DNA of 64,000 bases from Paramesorhizobium salinisoli (GTDB lineage Bacteria > Pseudomonadota > Alphaproteobacteria > Rhizobiales > Rhizobiaceae), in the NCBI RefSeq assembly GCF_003335045.1, contig NZ_QOZG01000002.1, forward strand, positions 620,001 to 684,000, given 5' to 3'. The translations under genes and the position numbers were made by a program. Below, piece by piece: positions 43,757-51,489 of the stretch. The notes under the pieces are model-generated. The model saw only the letters and a list, made by a program, of their open reading frames with translations. It was not told where the DNA came from and searched no databases. Position 1 is the first letter of the stretch. Each line of letters starts with the position of its first letter.

Positions 43757-43781
43757 AACGGAAAATGATGCAACGGGTTCC
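43757..43781 (-). promoter_or_regulatory. EcfG-type promoter (exact) for topoisomerase IB
   Basis: GGAAC (43781-43777), 16 bases, CGTT (43760-43757) on the minus strand, 34 bases before GTG 43723. It decides that start codon. Confidence 0.82.
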
Positions 43782-43790
43782 ACGCGAGCG

Positions 43791-43815
43791 GGAACATGGG
43801 AGTGGTCGGCGAGTT
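43791..43815 (+). promoter_or_regulatory. EcfG-like promoter (AGTT variant)
   Basis: GGAAC (43791-43795), 16 bases, AGTT (43812-43815), 32 bases before ATG 43847. It is back to back with the topoisomerase promoter. Confidence 0.5.
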
Positions 43816-43846
43816 TAGCCTGAAGTTCGAAACTGGATTCCACGCG

Positions 43847-44131
43847 ATGACCGACATATCCAACGAGGAGATCGAGGGGCGGCTGGTAGCACAGCGCGAG
43901 GTGCTGGGTCTGGTGCTTGCCCTTCTTGCCCGACAAACCGATGCAGGCGAACGATTCTGGGATGAGCTTGAGGGAAGGGCGGCGTTCCAGAACCAGCAGG
44001 AAGACCCGGGCGCTCTGCCAACGGGTGCGTTCGCGACGCAAGCGGCGTTGATGCGCGAATACAGACTGATCGTGGAGGAGGCCCGCGGCCGCTTCGCGGA
44101 AGGAAAAGAGAAGCCATGGGAGAAGCTCTGA
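43847..44131 (+). CDS. Small helical protein, unknown (94 aa)
   Basis: Predicted all-helical cytosolic protein beginning MTDISNEEIEGRLVAQREVL, rich in Glu, Arg, Ala and Leu, ending KEKPWEKL. No domain recognised. The frame opens at 43796, but the EcfG-like box covers that region, so ATG 43847 is chosen. It is divergent from topoisomerase IB. Confidence 0.7.
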   Translation: MTDISNEEIEGRLVAQREVLGLVLALLARQTDAGERFWDELEGRAAFQNQQEDPGALPTGAFATQAALMREYRLIVEEARGRFAEGKEKPWEKL

Positions 44132-44196
44132 TCGGAACCATTCCCATTCACTCGAATTAGGATGTTATCGGCGTTAGCAGGAATGGAGATCTGGAG

Positions 44197-44547
44197 ATGA
44201 CAGACACCCGAACGACAGAGGAGATAACCGTGAGGGATCATCGCGAACCGGTGACCGTGCGGTTTCACGAGGTGGTCGTCGCCTCGTCAGAGCGTGCGAG
44301 GGAATTGCGCGAGCCCGGCCATGACCCGGTCCTCTATATTCCCTTCGACGACATCTATTTCGTCCATATGCAGAAGACTACCACGCAGACTGAATGTCCG
44401 CGGAAGGGAGTTGCGAGCTACTGGCGGATCGTCGGCCAGGGCACTGCGGCCGAGGATGCCGTGTGGACCTACGAGGACCCCAATCCAAGCGTCGCCCCTA
44501 TCAAGGGCTATGCGGCGTTCGATCCATCCAAGGTAAGCTTTGAATGA
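44197..44547 (+). CDS. DUF427 domain protein
   Basis: Protein of 116 residues in the DUF427 family, a compact beta-barrel of unknown function found across bacteria. Family-specific parts are LYIPFDDIYF, TECPRKGVASYW, AVWTYEDPNP and IKGYAAFDPSKVSF. GGAG precedes the ATG. A GGAAC at 44136 has no -10 partner at the right spacing, so I do not assign an EcfG promoter here. Confidence 0.88.
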   Translation: MTDTRTTEEITVRDHREPVTVRFHEVVVASSERARELREPGHDPVLYIPFDDIYFVHMQKTTTQTECPRKGVASYWRIVGQGTAAEDAVWTYEDPNPSVAPIKGYAAFDPSKVSFE

Positions 44548-44581
44548 GCTCCGTGACCTTGATTATGGAGGAAAGACAATC

Positions 44582-44737
44582 ATGCCAGAAAACCTCCTCT
44601 GGTTTCTTATCGTAGCCGGCGGACCCGTCATTCTCGGGGCGCTTCTGGCTTTTGGAATCATGAAATCGCGGCGTCTTCGCAGGGGCGAGCGTGAAGCTCA
44701 GTCCCGCGCCACAAAAAAATTATACGGTGACGAATAG
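44582..44737 (+). CDS. Small single-span membrane protein (51 aa)
   Basis: Begins MPENLLWFLIVAGGPVILGA, a single membrane span, followed by a strongly basic cytosolic tail (KSRRLRRGEREAQSRATKK). GGAGGA lies 10 bases before ATG 44582, which is preferred to an in-frame ATG at 44540 that overlaps the DUF427 gene. No function known. Probably co-transcribed with the DUF427 gene 34 bases upstream. Confidence 0.7.
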   Translation: MPENLLWFLIVAGGPVILGALLAFGIMKSRRLRRGEREAQSRATKKLYGDE

Positions 44738-44748
44738 TATTCAGTCGC

Positions 44749-45075
44749 TCACATCTGGAGAGGCTTCACCACATTGGGATCTATATTGCCCTCGACGACC
44801 TCACGAAGGCCTTCCCCGGGATATGTGTCCGTTTCATCTTCGATGACGGTATAAAGCTTATCCTCGCGGAAGGCGCTCCAGGTCCGGGTCGAGGCATCGT
44901 CGATAAGCTTTGCGTCAATGTCGAGAAAATCCTTCTCTGCCTCCGAGGCGACCAGCCGCGCATCCGCTGCCGAGCGCGCCCGAACTACGACCTCTCCCTG
45001 ATAAGGGGAATTATCCCACCGCGGATCATTCGGCTCCGCAATGGGAACCAGTCGGAAAATCTTCAACTTTTCCAT
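44749..45075 (-). CDS. Unknown protein (108 aa), stress-regulated
   Basis: Cytosolic acidic protein beginning MEKLKIFRLVPIAEPNDPRW, with VVVRARSAADARLVASEAEK and a C-terminal VEGNIDPNVVKPLQM. I do not recognise the family; predicted mixed alpha/beta. An exact EcfG box 50 bases upstream, lying across the 3' end of the udgX-type gene, supports it as a stress gene. Confidence 0.75.
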   Translation of the reverse strand: MEKLKIFRLVPIAEPNDPRWDNSPYQGEVVVRARSAADARLVASEAEKDFLDIDAKLIDDASTRTWSAFREDKLYTVIEDETDTYPGEGLREVVEGNIDPNVVKPLQM

Positions 45076-45124
45076 GATGGCTATCCTGTTTTGGCTGGGA
45101 TAAATGGCTTCGGCAGCATGAAAT

Positions 45125-45149
45125 AACGTGAAATTTATCTATTTGTTCC
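45125..45149 (-). promoter_or_regulatory. EcfG-type promoter (exact), overlapping end of udgX
   Basis: GGAAC (45149-45145), 16 bases, CGTT (45128-45125) on the minus strand, 50 bases before ATG 45075. It covers the last codons of the upstream gene. Confidence 0.82.
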
Positions 45150-45821
45150 GATCGCGTGTCTGGGCGTCCGAGATGTCTCATGCACGAATTCCGCCGCCGT
45201 CCTGAGATCGCCCACGAATTGCTCACGCTGTGCGGCCATGTCTGCCTTGTTCCGAACGCGCAGGAGATAGGAGGGATGAACGGTGAGGAGCAGGGCATAT
45301 ACTCGCGTAAACGGCATGATACGGCCCCTGTCCCGCATGATCTTATATTTTCGGGGTTCCAGGGCGTTGGCGGCAGTCGCGCCCAGAGCGACGATTAACC
45401 GAGGACGGACGAGTTCCAATTCGCCCTCGAGCCACCACCGGCATGCCTGCACCTCGCCGGCATTCGGCCGCTGGTGAATGCGCCGCTTACCCCTCAGTTG
45501 AAACTTGAAATGCTTGACCGCATTGGTGACATAGCACTCAGTTCTGTCGATCCCGGCCTCTTCCAGGCATTTATTGAAGATGGCGCCTGCCGGACCGACA
45601 AAGGGACTGCCGGCCAGGTCCTCCTTGTCTCCCGGCTGCTCTCCGATGAAGAAGATCGAGGCGTCAGGCGATCCTTCTCCGAATACAGTCTGAGTCGCAT
45701 CCCGGTAGAGGTCGCAACGCGTGCAGCCTGCCGACTGGCGGGACAGTTCTTCAAGTTTTTCCTGCGCCGTGCCGCCATGCACCTCAAACGCTGCGCGTGT
45801 CGGGTCCTTATCAAGCAACAC
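45135..45821 (-). CDS. udgX: UdgX-type uracil-DNA-binding protein (UDG superfamily)
   Basis: Member of the uracil-DNA glycosylase superfamily, with the UdgX hallmark loop KRRIH at residues 112-116. In Mycobacterium UdgX the His of this loop attaches covalently to uracil-containing DNA. Other motifs are GEQPGDKEDL (60-69) and HPSYLL (182-187). Cysteines in GCTRC (33, 36) and ACRWW probably bind an iron-sulphur cluster. The frame is open to ATG 45944, but a perfect terminator-like palindrome (45902-45934) sits in that stretch and UdgX proteins are about 210 residues. GTG 45821 with AAGGA upstream is preferred, giving 228 residues. Confidence 0.83.
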   Translation of the reverse strand: MLLDKDPTRAAFEVHGGTAQEKLEELSRQSAGCTRCDLYRDATQTVFGEGSPDASIFFIGEQPGDKEDLAGSPFVGPAGAIFNKCLEEAGIDRTECYVTNAVKHFKFQLRGKRRIHQRPNAGEVQACRWWLEGELELVRPRLIVALGATAANALEPRKYKIMRDRGRIMPFTRVYALLLTVHPSYLLRVRNKADMAAQREQFVGDLRTAAEFVHETSRTPRHAIGTNR

Positions 45822-45901
45822 AAGTTCCTTTCGAAACCAGGAATGATGTTGGGAAAACCCGTTTTGCCGGGGATGTTCCAGAAACCCACGCGCTGGATGC
45901 A

Positions 45902-45934
45902 ATGAAGCGGCCACGCCTGGCGTGGCCGCTTCAT
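45902..45934 (-). terminator. Perfect 33-base palindrome after PRC-barrel gene
   Basis: Arms of 16 bases (45902-45917 and 45919-45934, ATGAAGCGGCCACGCC and complement) around one central T, 30 bases after the PRC-barrel protein stop. It is probably that gene's terminator, and it argues against a udgX start upstream of it. Confidence 0.7.
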
Positions 45935-45963
45935 CGTTCATCATATCCCGTCTCTTGGCGGTA

Positions 45964-46593
45964 TTATTGAGCCGGAGCGGGTGTAGCGGGCGCCGGTGTT
46001 GCGGGGCTGGTCTCCGGGCTGTTGCCCATGGTGTTATTATCCGTGCCCATGGTGTTATTAGCCGGCATCTCGCCCTGCTTCTCGGTCGCCTTGCCCGGAT
46101 CGGCGATGCCGCCGGTGAATTGCTCCGACGTCTCGAAGGCTGGCGCCTGATCCAGCTGTTCCTTGGTCACATCGGAGACGAACCAGCGCTCGCCGTCGTC
46201 CTTCGTTGCCAGATCGAGCCGATCAAAACCTACCGCAACGTTCTTCTCGCCGATACCCAGGAAGCCGCCGACGCCGATGACGGCGGCCTGCGCCACCCCA
46301 TTTGGACCGATAATGATGTCTTTTACATCACCGATCTTTTGGGCGTTTTGATCCGGGCCGGTATAAACGCCGGTTCCGATCACCCCTGATGCAATCACCT
46401 GGCCATCAACGGCAGTGAAGTTCTGGTTTGGATCTACCTTTGGCGCTAGTTCAGGCGGATACTGAAAGAGATCCCGGGTTTGCGCGGGGGGTTCCGGCTG
46501 AGCCTGGGGGGTCGTTTGATCGGTGCCTTGAGCGAACGATACGCTCGACAGCATCGCAAGTGCCGCGGCACTTCCCAAAAGTTTCTTAAGCAT
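45964..46593 (-). CDS. Exported PRC-barrel domain protein
   Basis: Protein of 209 residues with a signal peptide (MLKKLLGSAAALAMLSSVSF, cleavage near FAQ) and a Pro/Gln-rich linker. A PRC-barrel domain follows about residues 65-150 (IGTGVYTGPDQNAQKIGDVK, AAVIGVGGFLGIGEKNVAVG). The tail is low-complexity, with repeats of NNTMG and then PATPAPAT. PRC-barrel proteins of this kind are common stress-induced periplasmic proteins in rhizobia; activity unknown. GGAGA precedes the ATG, and an exact EcfG box lies 60 bases upstream. Confidence 0.86.
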   Translation of the reverse strand: MLKKLLGSAAALAMLSSVSFAQGTDQTTPQAQPEPPAQTRDLFQYPPELAPKVDPNQNFTAVDGQVIASGVIGTGVYTGPDQNAQKIGDVKDIIIGPNGVAQAAVIGVGGFLGIGEKNVAVGFDRLDLATKDDGERWFVSDVTKEQLDQAPAFETSEQFTGGIADPGKATEKQGEMPANNTMGTDNNTMGNSPETSPATPAPATPAPAQ

Positions 46594-46652
46594 GGCAAAT
46601 CTCCTTTGCTCGGGTTTTCAGAACCGAAGCGTTATTTCCGTGTGCCATTGCT

Positions 46653-46677
46653 AACGAAACAGGCCCGCGAACGTTCC
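46653..46677 (-). promoter_or_regulatory. EcfG-type promoter (exact) for PRC-barrel gene
   Basis: GGAAC (46677-46673), 16 bases, CGTT (46656-46653) on the minus strand, 60 bases before ATG 46593. Confidence 0.82.
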
Positions 46678-46722
46678 AATATTTTGACGGTGATATTCTG
46701 TCGTACTTTGGCGAGGAGAGCC

Positions 46723-46747
46723 GGAACTTTGCCAGAAACCGGAGGTT
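46723..46747 (+). promoter_or_regulatory. EcfG-like promoter (GGTT variant)
   Basis: GGAAC (46723-46727), 16 bases, GGTT (46744-46747), 84 bases before ATG 46831. Confidence 0.55.
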
Positions 46748-46830
46748 ATACAGCGATCGAAGCAAAAGCAGAAAGCAGGACCGGCGCCGGTCATGAAGCC
46801 CACCGGCGAGACCGCCCTTGAGGAGCCGAT

Positions 46831-47028
46831 ATGGAAGCAGATAAATGGAACAGGAAAAAGCTCGAGGAGTTGAACGATATGTCGCGACAGCAGACGGAAA
46901 TCTATCTGCGCCGCTCATCTATCGGGTTTCTCGAATGCGCGATCAATCTCATGGCAACGCATATGCCGCTTAAGGATGTTGCCGAGATATTGGAGGCTGA
47001 AGCCAGGTCAATCAAGGAATTAGGCTGA
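46831..47028 (+). CDS. Small helical protein, unknown (65 aa)
   Basis: Begins MEADKWNRKKLEELNDMSRQ and is predicted helical throughout, with SSIGFLECAINLMATHMPLK in the middle. No domain recognised. GGAG six bases before the ATG. It is divergent from the PRC-barrel gene, with its own EcfG-like box. Confidence 0.7.
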   Translation: MEADKWNRKKLEELNDMSRQQTEIYLRRSSIGFLECAINLMATHMPLKDVAEILEAEARSIKELG

Positions 47029-47132
47029 AACAGTCTCTTTCATCAAGGGGCCCTTCCCATTCATGGGCTTTACGCATGTTCGGCTTGCGCTTGGCCAATT
47101 CCCCTGCCGGCGTTACACTCCGGTCTGGTGGA

Positions 47133-47157
47133 GGAACCAAATGTTCTCCCAACGGTT
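47133..47157 (+). promoter_or_regulatory. EcfG-like promoter (GGTT variant)
   Basis: GGAAC (47133-47137), 16 bases, GGTT (47154-47157), 48 bases before ATG 47206. Confidence 0.6.
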
Positions 47158-47190
47158 TCCATGGTTCCCCACCTTGGGGACCATTCCTGA

Positions 47191-47562
<372 letters not shown>

Positions 47563-47603
47563 TACGCTCCGAAAATAGGCGGCGGGCTGAGGTTTCCAGC
47601 CCG

Positions 47604-49034
47604 TCATCGTATGCGCACTATCTTCGCAGCCTTGGTACTTTGGGTGCTTTGTGTCGAGACATAGGGAGCATGGCCGAGCGCTTCCAGGAAGGTGGTCTGC
47701 CACCAATGCGCGTCGGTGGTCTTTATGCGGTCGAGCAGCTTGCGCTGGCGGTTCTGACGTTCCTCCAGCGGCATGGTCACAGCCCGCCTTATCGCCCCGG
47801 CAACCTCGCCCGCGTCATAGGGATTGACGATCAAGGCTTCCTCGAGCTGCTCGGCGGCACCGGCAAATTTCGACAGGATGAGAACGCCGGGATCGTCGGC
47901 CGGCTGAGCTGCGATATATTCCTTCGCCACCAGGTTCATGCCGTCGCGAAGCGGGGTTATCAACCCGATGCGGCTTGCATGGAACAGACAGGCAAGCTTG
48001 TCGCGGGGAATGCTGCGATTGATGTATTGGACGGGAGACCAGTTGAACTCGGCAAATTTCCCGTTGACCGCTCCCGACAATTGTTCAAGCTCGGTTCTTA
48101 TCTCTGTATAGGCCAGGACATCCTCCCGGGTGGGGGAAGCGATCTGGAGGTATTCGGCAAAGCCGCGGTATTCGGGATAGGCATTGAGAAATTCCAGGAA
48201 AGCCCTCGTGCGCTCGGGGAGCCCCTTTGAATAATCGAGCCTGTCCGCAGAAATCATCTGGATACGCCCAAGGATATCACGTCGCATCCGCTCCAGTTCG
48301 ACGGCATCATCGACCTTATTCGCCATCGCGGCGAATTGCTCGACATCGATGCCGATGGGAAAAGCTCCCAGCCGGATAATCCGGCCAGCGGCTTTGATCA
48401 GATTGTCCGAAATGAACTCGACGTCCGCATGTTCTGCGAGATAGAGCCGGAAATTTTCCAGATCCCGGTTGGTTTGAAAGCCGATCAGATCAAACTGGAA
48501 GAGGCATTCCCGCAGCCATTCATGCCGCGGCACCGCAGAGAAGATTTCCGCCGACGGAAAGGGGATATGCAGAAAAAAACCTATCCGGTGCCTGCTTCCC
48601 AATTTTCTCAGTTCCTGGGCGACCGGGATGAGATGATAATCGTGCACCCAGACGAGATCATCGCTCTTCAGTTCCGGAAAGGCCGTCCGGGCAAATCGTT
48701 TGTTGACGGAGGAATAGGCTTTCGCAAAAGCCTCGCTGAACTCGATGAGGTCGAGGCGGTAATGGAAAGAGGGCCAGAGCACCCGGTTCGAAAAACCGAG
48801 ATAGTAGTTTTCATGCTCTTCCTCAGTGAGGGAAAATGTGAGGGTCGTGATAGCCTCGTGTTGCTTGCGGCTCGTGGCCGGATCCTCTCCGGGACCGCTA
48901 ACAGCGCCGTTCCACCCCACCCAGAGACCTTCGCCCCTGCTCAGGGCATCGGCGATACCAACCGCCAGCCCCCCGATCTGAGTCTTTTCACCTATTTCAG
49001 CAACACGATTGGAAATGATTACCAGGCGCTCCAC
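47604..49034 (-). CDS. otsA: Alpha,alpha-trehalose-6-phosphate synthase
   Basis: GT20 enzyme of 476 residues that joins UDP-glucose and glucose-6-phosphate to trehalose-6-phosphate, for the stress protectant trehalose. Motifs are VIISNRVAEI at the start, GGLAVGIADAL, WVHDYHLIPVAQELRKL, FFLHIPFPS, SADRLDYSKGLPERTRAF and LRDGMNLVAKEYIAAQ. The frame is open to 49202, but the homologous region starts at GTG 49034, which also lies 33 bases after a candidate EcfG-like box. No phosphatase gene (otsB) is adjacent. Confidence 0.9.
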   Translation of the reverse strand: MERLVIISNRVAEIGEKTQIGGLAVGIADALSRGEGLWVGWNGAVSGPGEDPATSRKQHEAITTLTFSLTEEEHENYYLGFSNRVLWPSFHYRLDLIEFSEAFAKAYSSVNKRFARTAFPELKSDDLVWVHDYHLIPVAQELRKLGSRHRIGFFLHIPFPSAEIFSAVPRHEWLRECLFQFDLIGFQTNRDLENFRLYLAEHADVEFISDNLIKAAGRIIRLGAFPIGIDVEQFAAMANKVDDAVELERMRRDILGRIQMISADRLDYSKGLPERTRAFLEFLNAYPEYRGFAEYLQIASPTREDVLAYTEIRTELEQLSGAVNGKFAEFNWSPVQYINRSIPRDKLACLFHASRIGLITPLRDGMNLVAKEYIAAQPADDPGVLILSKFAGAAEQLEEALIVNPYDAGEVAGAIRRAVTMPLEERQNRQRKLLDRIKTTDAHWWQTTFLEALGHAPYVSTQSTQSTKAAKIVRIR

Positions 49035-49066
49035 GATCCATACTTTCAAAAATTCAGGTATTGAAT

Positions 49067-49092
49067 AACTGTTTCCCGGCCAAAGCAGTTCC
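49067..49092 (-). promoter_or_regulatory. Possible EcfG-like promoter for otsA (N17, AGTT)
   Basis: GGAAC (49092-49088), 17 bases, AGTT (49070-49067) on the minus strand, 33 bases before GTG 49034. A weak match. Confidence 0.4.
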
Positions 49093-49149
49093 GGAAAGAA
49101 GAAGAAAAACATCCTTTGAACATTCCCCCGGTCTCGCGGGCCGAGCCGC

Positions 49150-49878
49150 TCAACGGGCGCCCAGCACCATCTCGCGCAGCCAGCGCAAAAGCAGGCAATC
49201 ATAGGCCCGCTGGCATTCGGCGCTGGTCAGGGCATGATCGGCGCCGCCTATCACCCTTGAGGTGATGGAATGCGCATAGAGAAAAGCCGCCCGGTAACTG
49301 GCAATGACGGTGGAAGGTATGATCTCGTCTTTTTCGGATGAGATGATCAGGACATCACCCTGGAATGACCGGCAGTTGCGTAACGCCCTGTTCTCGTCGG
49401 TCGGGATCAGGGATGATCGGTAACGTACGAGATCCGCCCGATCCAGGGAGGCCTTCGGCACATCCCAGTTCTGATCCCTGTAGAGGGCGGGGGCCCGCAA
49501 AGCGAGCCAGCGGACCGGCCTCAGCGAGGTCAGGATGGAGGCGAGATAGCCGCCATAGCTGCTGCCCACCACCGCGATCGCCGCCGGATCCACCGAGGGA
49601 TGCGACGCCAATACGTCATAAGCGGCAAGCACGTCGCTGAGGTTGTCGCCTCTCGTCACCGTTTCGACCCGCGAAAGCGTCCCGGCATGGCCGCGCATGT
49701 CGAAGGTGAAGCATATACAGCCGAGGGCAGCCATATGCTGCGCGCGCTCCATGTCCCGCTTCTGGCTGCCGGCCCAACCGTGCAGAAACAGAATGCCGGG
49801 CGTTCCTGTCTTCGGCAGCGCAAAGGTTCCAAGAATTTCCTCACGGTCCACTCCTATCGAGACCTGTTTGTTAAACAT
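49150..49878 (-). CDS. Alpha/beta hydrolase
   Basis: Serine hydrolase of 242 residues. The oxyanion region is ILFLHGWAGSQKRDMERA, the nucleophile elbow is VGSSYGGYLAS, and the late SSEKDEIIP and GGADHALT hold the probable acid and base. The substrate is unknown. It overlaps the DUF3182 gene by eight bases, a pairing I recall from other proteobacteria, so both likely act together. Confidence 0.87.
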   Translation of the reverse strand: MFNKQVSIGVDREEILGTFALPKTGTPGILFLHGWAGSQKRDMERAQHMAALGCICFTFDMRGHAGTLSRVETVTRGDNLSDVLAAYDVLASHPSVDPAAIAVVGSSYGGYLASILTSLRPVRWLALRAPALYRDQNWDVPKASLDRADLVRYRSSLIPTDENRALRNCRSFQGDVLIISSEKDEIIPSTVIASYRAAFLYAHSITSRVIGGADHALTSAECQRAYDCLLLRWLREMVLGAR

Positions 49879-50959
49879 GATACCTTGCCTCCAATCTCGA
49901 ATATTTGATCATTGGTCCTTCCTGCGGATCCTCCCCTGCAAAACAAATCAGATCAGCTTTCGCGGCGGGTTCTGTGCGGCCGAATTCCTCGAATGACGAG
50001 ACCTGCACCGCCGCGAGAGACGGATCGCGCCTGAACGCTTCGACGGCAAGAAGTTCGGCGCTTGTCGCTCCGCCCAGTCGCCATGATTGTTCCAGTACGC
50101 CTATCTTCCGCTTTCCCACGCCGTCCGCTCCGACCAGCACGTCATAGTTTTTCCGCGAGGCGACGAGGCCAAGCTCATCATGCGCAAGGTCATCGTAGAG
50201 CTTTCCCGACAAGACTATGCGAGCCGCCGCCGGGTCCTTGAGCCAGCCGATCAGATCCGACCAGCCACCCTGGACCGCCCATAACCGCGTCCCGCCATAT
50301 GCTGGCTCTTCCCGGTTGTCGGTGGTGAGCCTTTGAGTGCCGAAATAGGAAATCTGAATATGGTCTACCAAGACCTGCCCGACACTATAGGTCGTGGCGT
50401 GCTCCATGTTCTCCTCGACGACATAGCCGCCGGTCAGGCTTGCCGGCTCCAGAAGATCGACGAAGCCATGGAGCGCCTGCCGGTCGGCGATCACAGTCTG
50501 GCCATGGCCGCCGTCGGCTTGTGCCGCTTTGATCCGGATGCGGCCTTTGGTCAGCAATATCTCGGCGGCCTGTATCAGGTCTTTCGCCGTAAAAACCGAG
50601 AAACCGTCCAGCACGGTTTCCTTCAGCCGCGCGGAAAAATCGTACCTCCAATTTTCCGGCGCCTGGGCGGCCTCCGCCACCAGCGGATGCGTGATGATCT
50701 TCGTCGCCATGAATTCATGCGGCACGGCGCCACCGAACAGATCATGATGATCGAAAGCCTTCAGCGGTTTTTCATGCGTATCCAGTATTATCGTTTCGAG
50801 GGGAACGTAGTAACAACCGGCGATCGTGCCGAACTCGGCCGGCGCATCCAGAAATGGGCAACCCTTAATCTCCGCGAGCTTGCGGCCGAGATTGATCAGC
50901 GTGGCGATTTTATGGACCGCTTGTTCGCCCTTATATGAAAGAACGACGTTCTTCTTCAT
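49871..50959 (-). CDS. DUF3182 family protein (ATP-grasp-like)
   Basis: Protein of 362 residues in the uncharacterised DUF3182 family, distantly ATP-grasp-like. Segments are RIRIKAAQADGGHGQTVIAD (possible nucleotide-binding) and VVEENMEHATTYSVGQVLV. ATG 50959 has GGAG five bases upstream, so the longer frame to 51004 is not used. It is coupled to the alpha/beta hydrolase, with otsA further downstream. The reaction is unknown; a ligase for an amino-acid or small-acid substrate is possible. A direct/inverted repeat lies 40 bases upstream. Confidence 0.8.
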   Translation of the reverse strand: MKKNVVLSYKGEQAVHKIATLINLGRKLAEIKGCPFLDAPAEFGTIAGCYYVPLETIILDTHEKPLKAFDHHDLFGGAVPHEFMATKIITHPLVAEAAQAPENWRYDFSARLKETVLDGFSVFTAKDLIQAAEILLTKGRIRIKAAQADGGHGQTVIADRQALHGFVDLLEPASLTGGYVVEENMEHATTYSVGQVLVDHIQISYFGTQRLTTDNREEPAYGGTRLWAVQGGWSDLIGWLKDPAAARIVLSGKLYDDLAHDELGLVASRKNYDVLVGADGVGKRKIGVLEQSWRLGGATSAELLAVEAFRRDPSLAAVQVSSFEEFGRTEPAAKADLICFAGEDPQEGPMIKYSRLEARYHV

Positions 50960-50999
50960 GGCAACTCCGTTGGCTGTCGAGCACCGGCAATCGCCGTTG

Positions 51000-51050
51000 C
51001 TCACCTCGGATCACAAGTGACACCTGGGATCACAAGTGAATTGAGGTGAG
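51000..51050. repeat. Direct repeats inside an inverted repeat, upstream of DUF3182 gene
   Basis: Two tandem 19-base units (51002-51020 and 51021-51039; CACCTSGGATCACAAGTGA, 18 of 19 identical) are flanked by perfect 8-base inverted arms CTCACCTC (51000-51007) and GAGGTGAG (51043-51050). It lies between the divergent DUF3182 and lipoprotein genes. Possible operator or mRNA structure. Confidence 0.65.
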
Positions 51051-51097
51051 TTTGTTCCCTTGCTGCAAATGGCGGCAACAGCCTCGATTGATGGCGA

Positions 51098-51122
51098 GGA
51101 ACGCTTTGCAGCAGACGGCGTT
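51098..51122 (+). promoter_or_regulatory. EcfG-type promoter (exact) for lipoprotein gene
   Basis: GGAAC (51098-51102), 16 bases, CGTT (51119-51122), 45 bases before ATG 51167. Confidence 0.82.
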
Positions 51123-51166
51123 ACGATCGATATAGCTAACCATCGCATCCTCGCCGGGAGATAGAC

Positions 51167-51373
51167 ATGAAACCAATCGTTGCCGCCCTTCTCAGCGCGT
51201 CCCTGGCCGCTTTAGCCGCCTGCAACAATGAGCAGCAGAACAATACGAGCGAAACCGTGGACCCCAATCCCGCAGTCAAGACCAACAGGTCACCAGATAC
51301 AGGGACTGGCGGACCGGTGCCCCGTACGCCCAAGGATGGGGACGAACAGAAGATTCAAAGCCCGTCAAACTAG
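51167..51373 (+). CDS. Small lipoprotein, unknown (68 aa)
   Basis: Signal peptide with a lipobox (ASLAALAAC; Cys19 would be lipidated), then an Asn/Thr/Pro-rich hydrophilic tail of about 50 residues with no domain. GGGAG lies seven bases before the ATG. It is in front of the ECF sigma gene, and each has its own EcfG box. Confidence 0.78.
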   Translation: MKPIVAALLSASLAALAACNNEQQNNTSETVDPNPAVKTNRSPDTGTGGPVPRTPKDGDEQKIQSPSN

Positions 51374-51420
51374 CGTCATTGGGCTCAATTCCGGGCCGGG
51401 GCAAAAAACACCGTCCAGGC

Positions 51421-51445
51421 GGAACCTACAATCCTCCGCGACGTT
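51421..51445 (+). promoter_or_regulatory. EcfG-type promoter (exact) for sigma factor gene
   Basis: GGAAC (51421-51425), 16 bases, CGTT (51442-51445), 45 bases before ATG 51490. This suggests autoregulation or cascade control of the sigma factor. Confidence 0.83.
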
Positions 51446-51489
51446 CTCCATCATCAAATCACATCTCTCGATCTTCATGGGAGCGTCCA

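Noticed and set aside
43724-44041. N-terminal extension of topoisomerase IB
   Set aside because: It has no family similarity and contains an exact promoter.
44133-44196. Possible EcfG promoter for the DUF427 gene
   Set aside because: GGAAC is present near 44136, but no NGTT lies 16-17 bases downstream.
49035-49202. N-terminal extension of OtsA starting MIACFCAGC or MFFFFF
   Set aside because: Low-complexity sequence with no GT20 similarity and no good ribosome site.
51054-51058. GGAAC on the minus strand before the DUF3182 gene
   Set aside because: The bases at the -10 distance read ACTT, and no GTT sits at N16 or N17.
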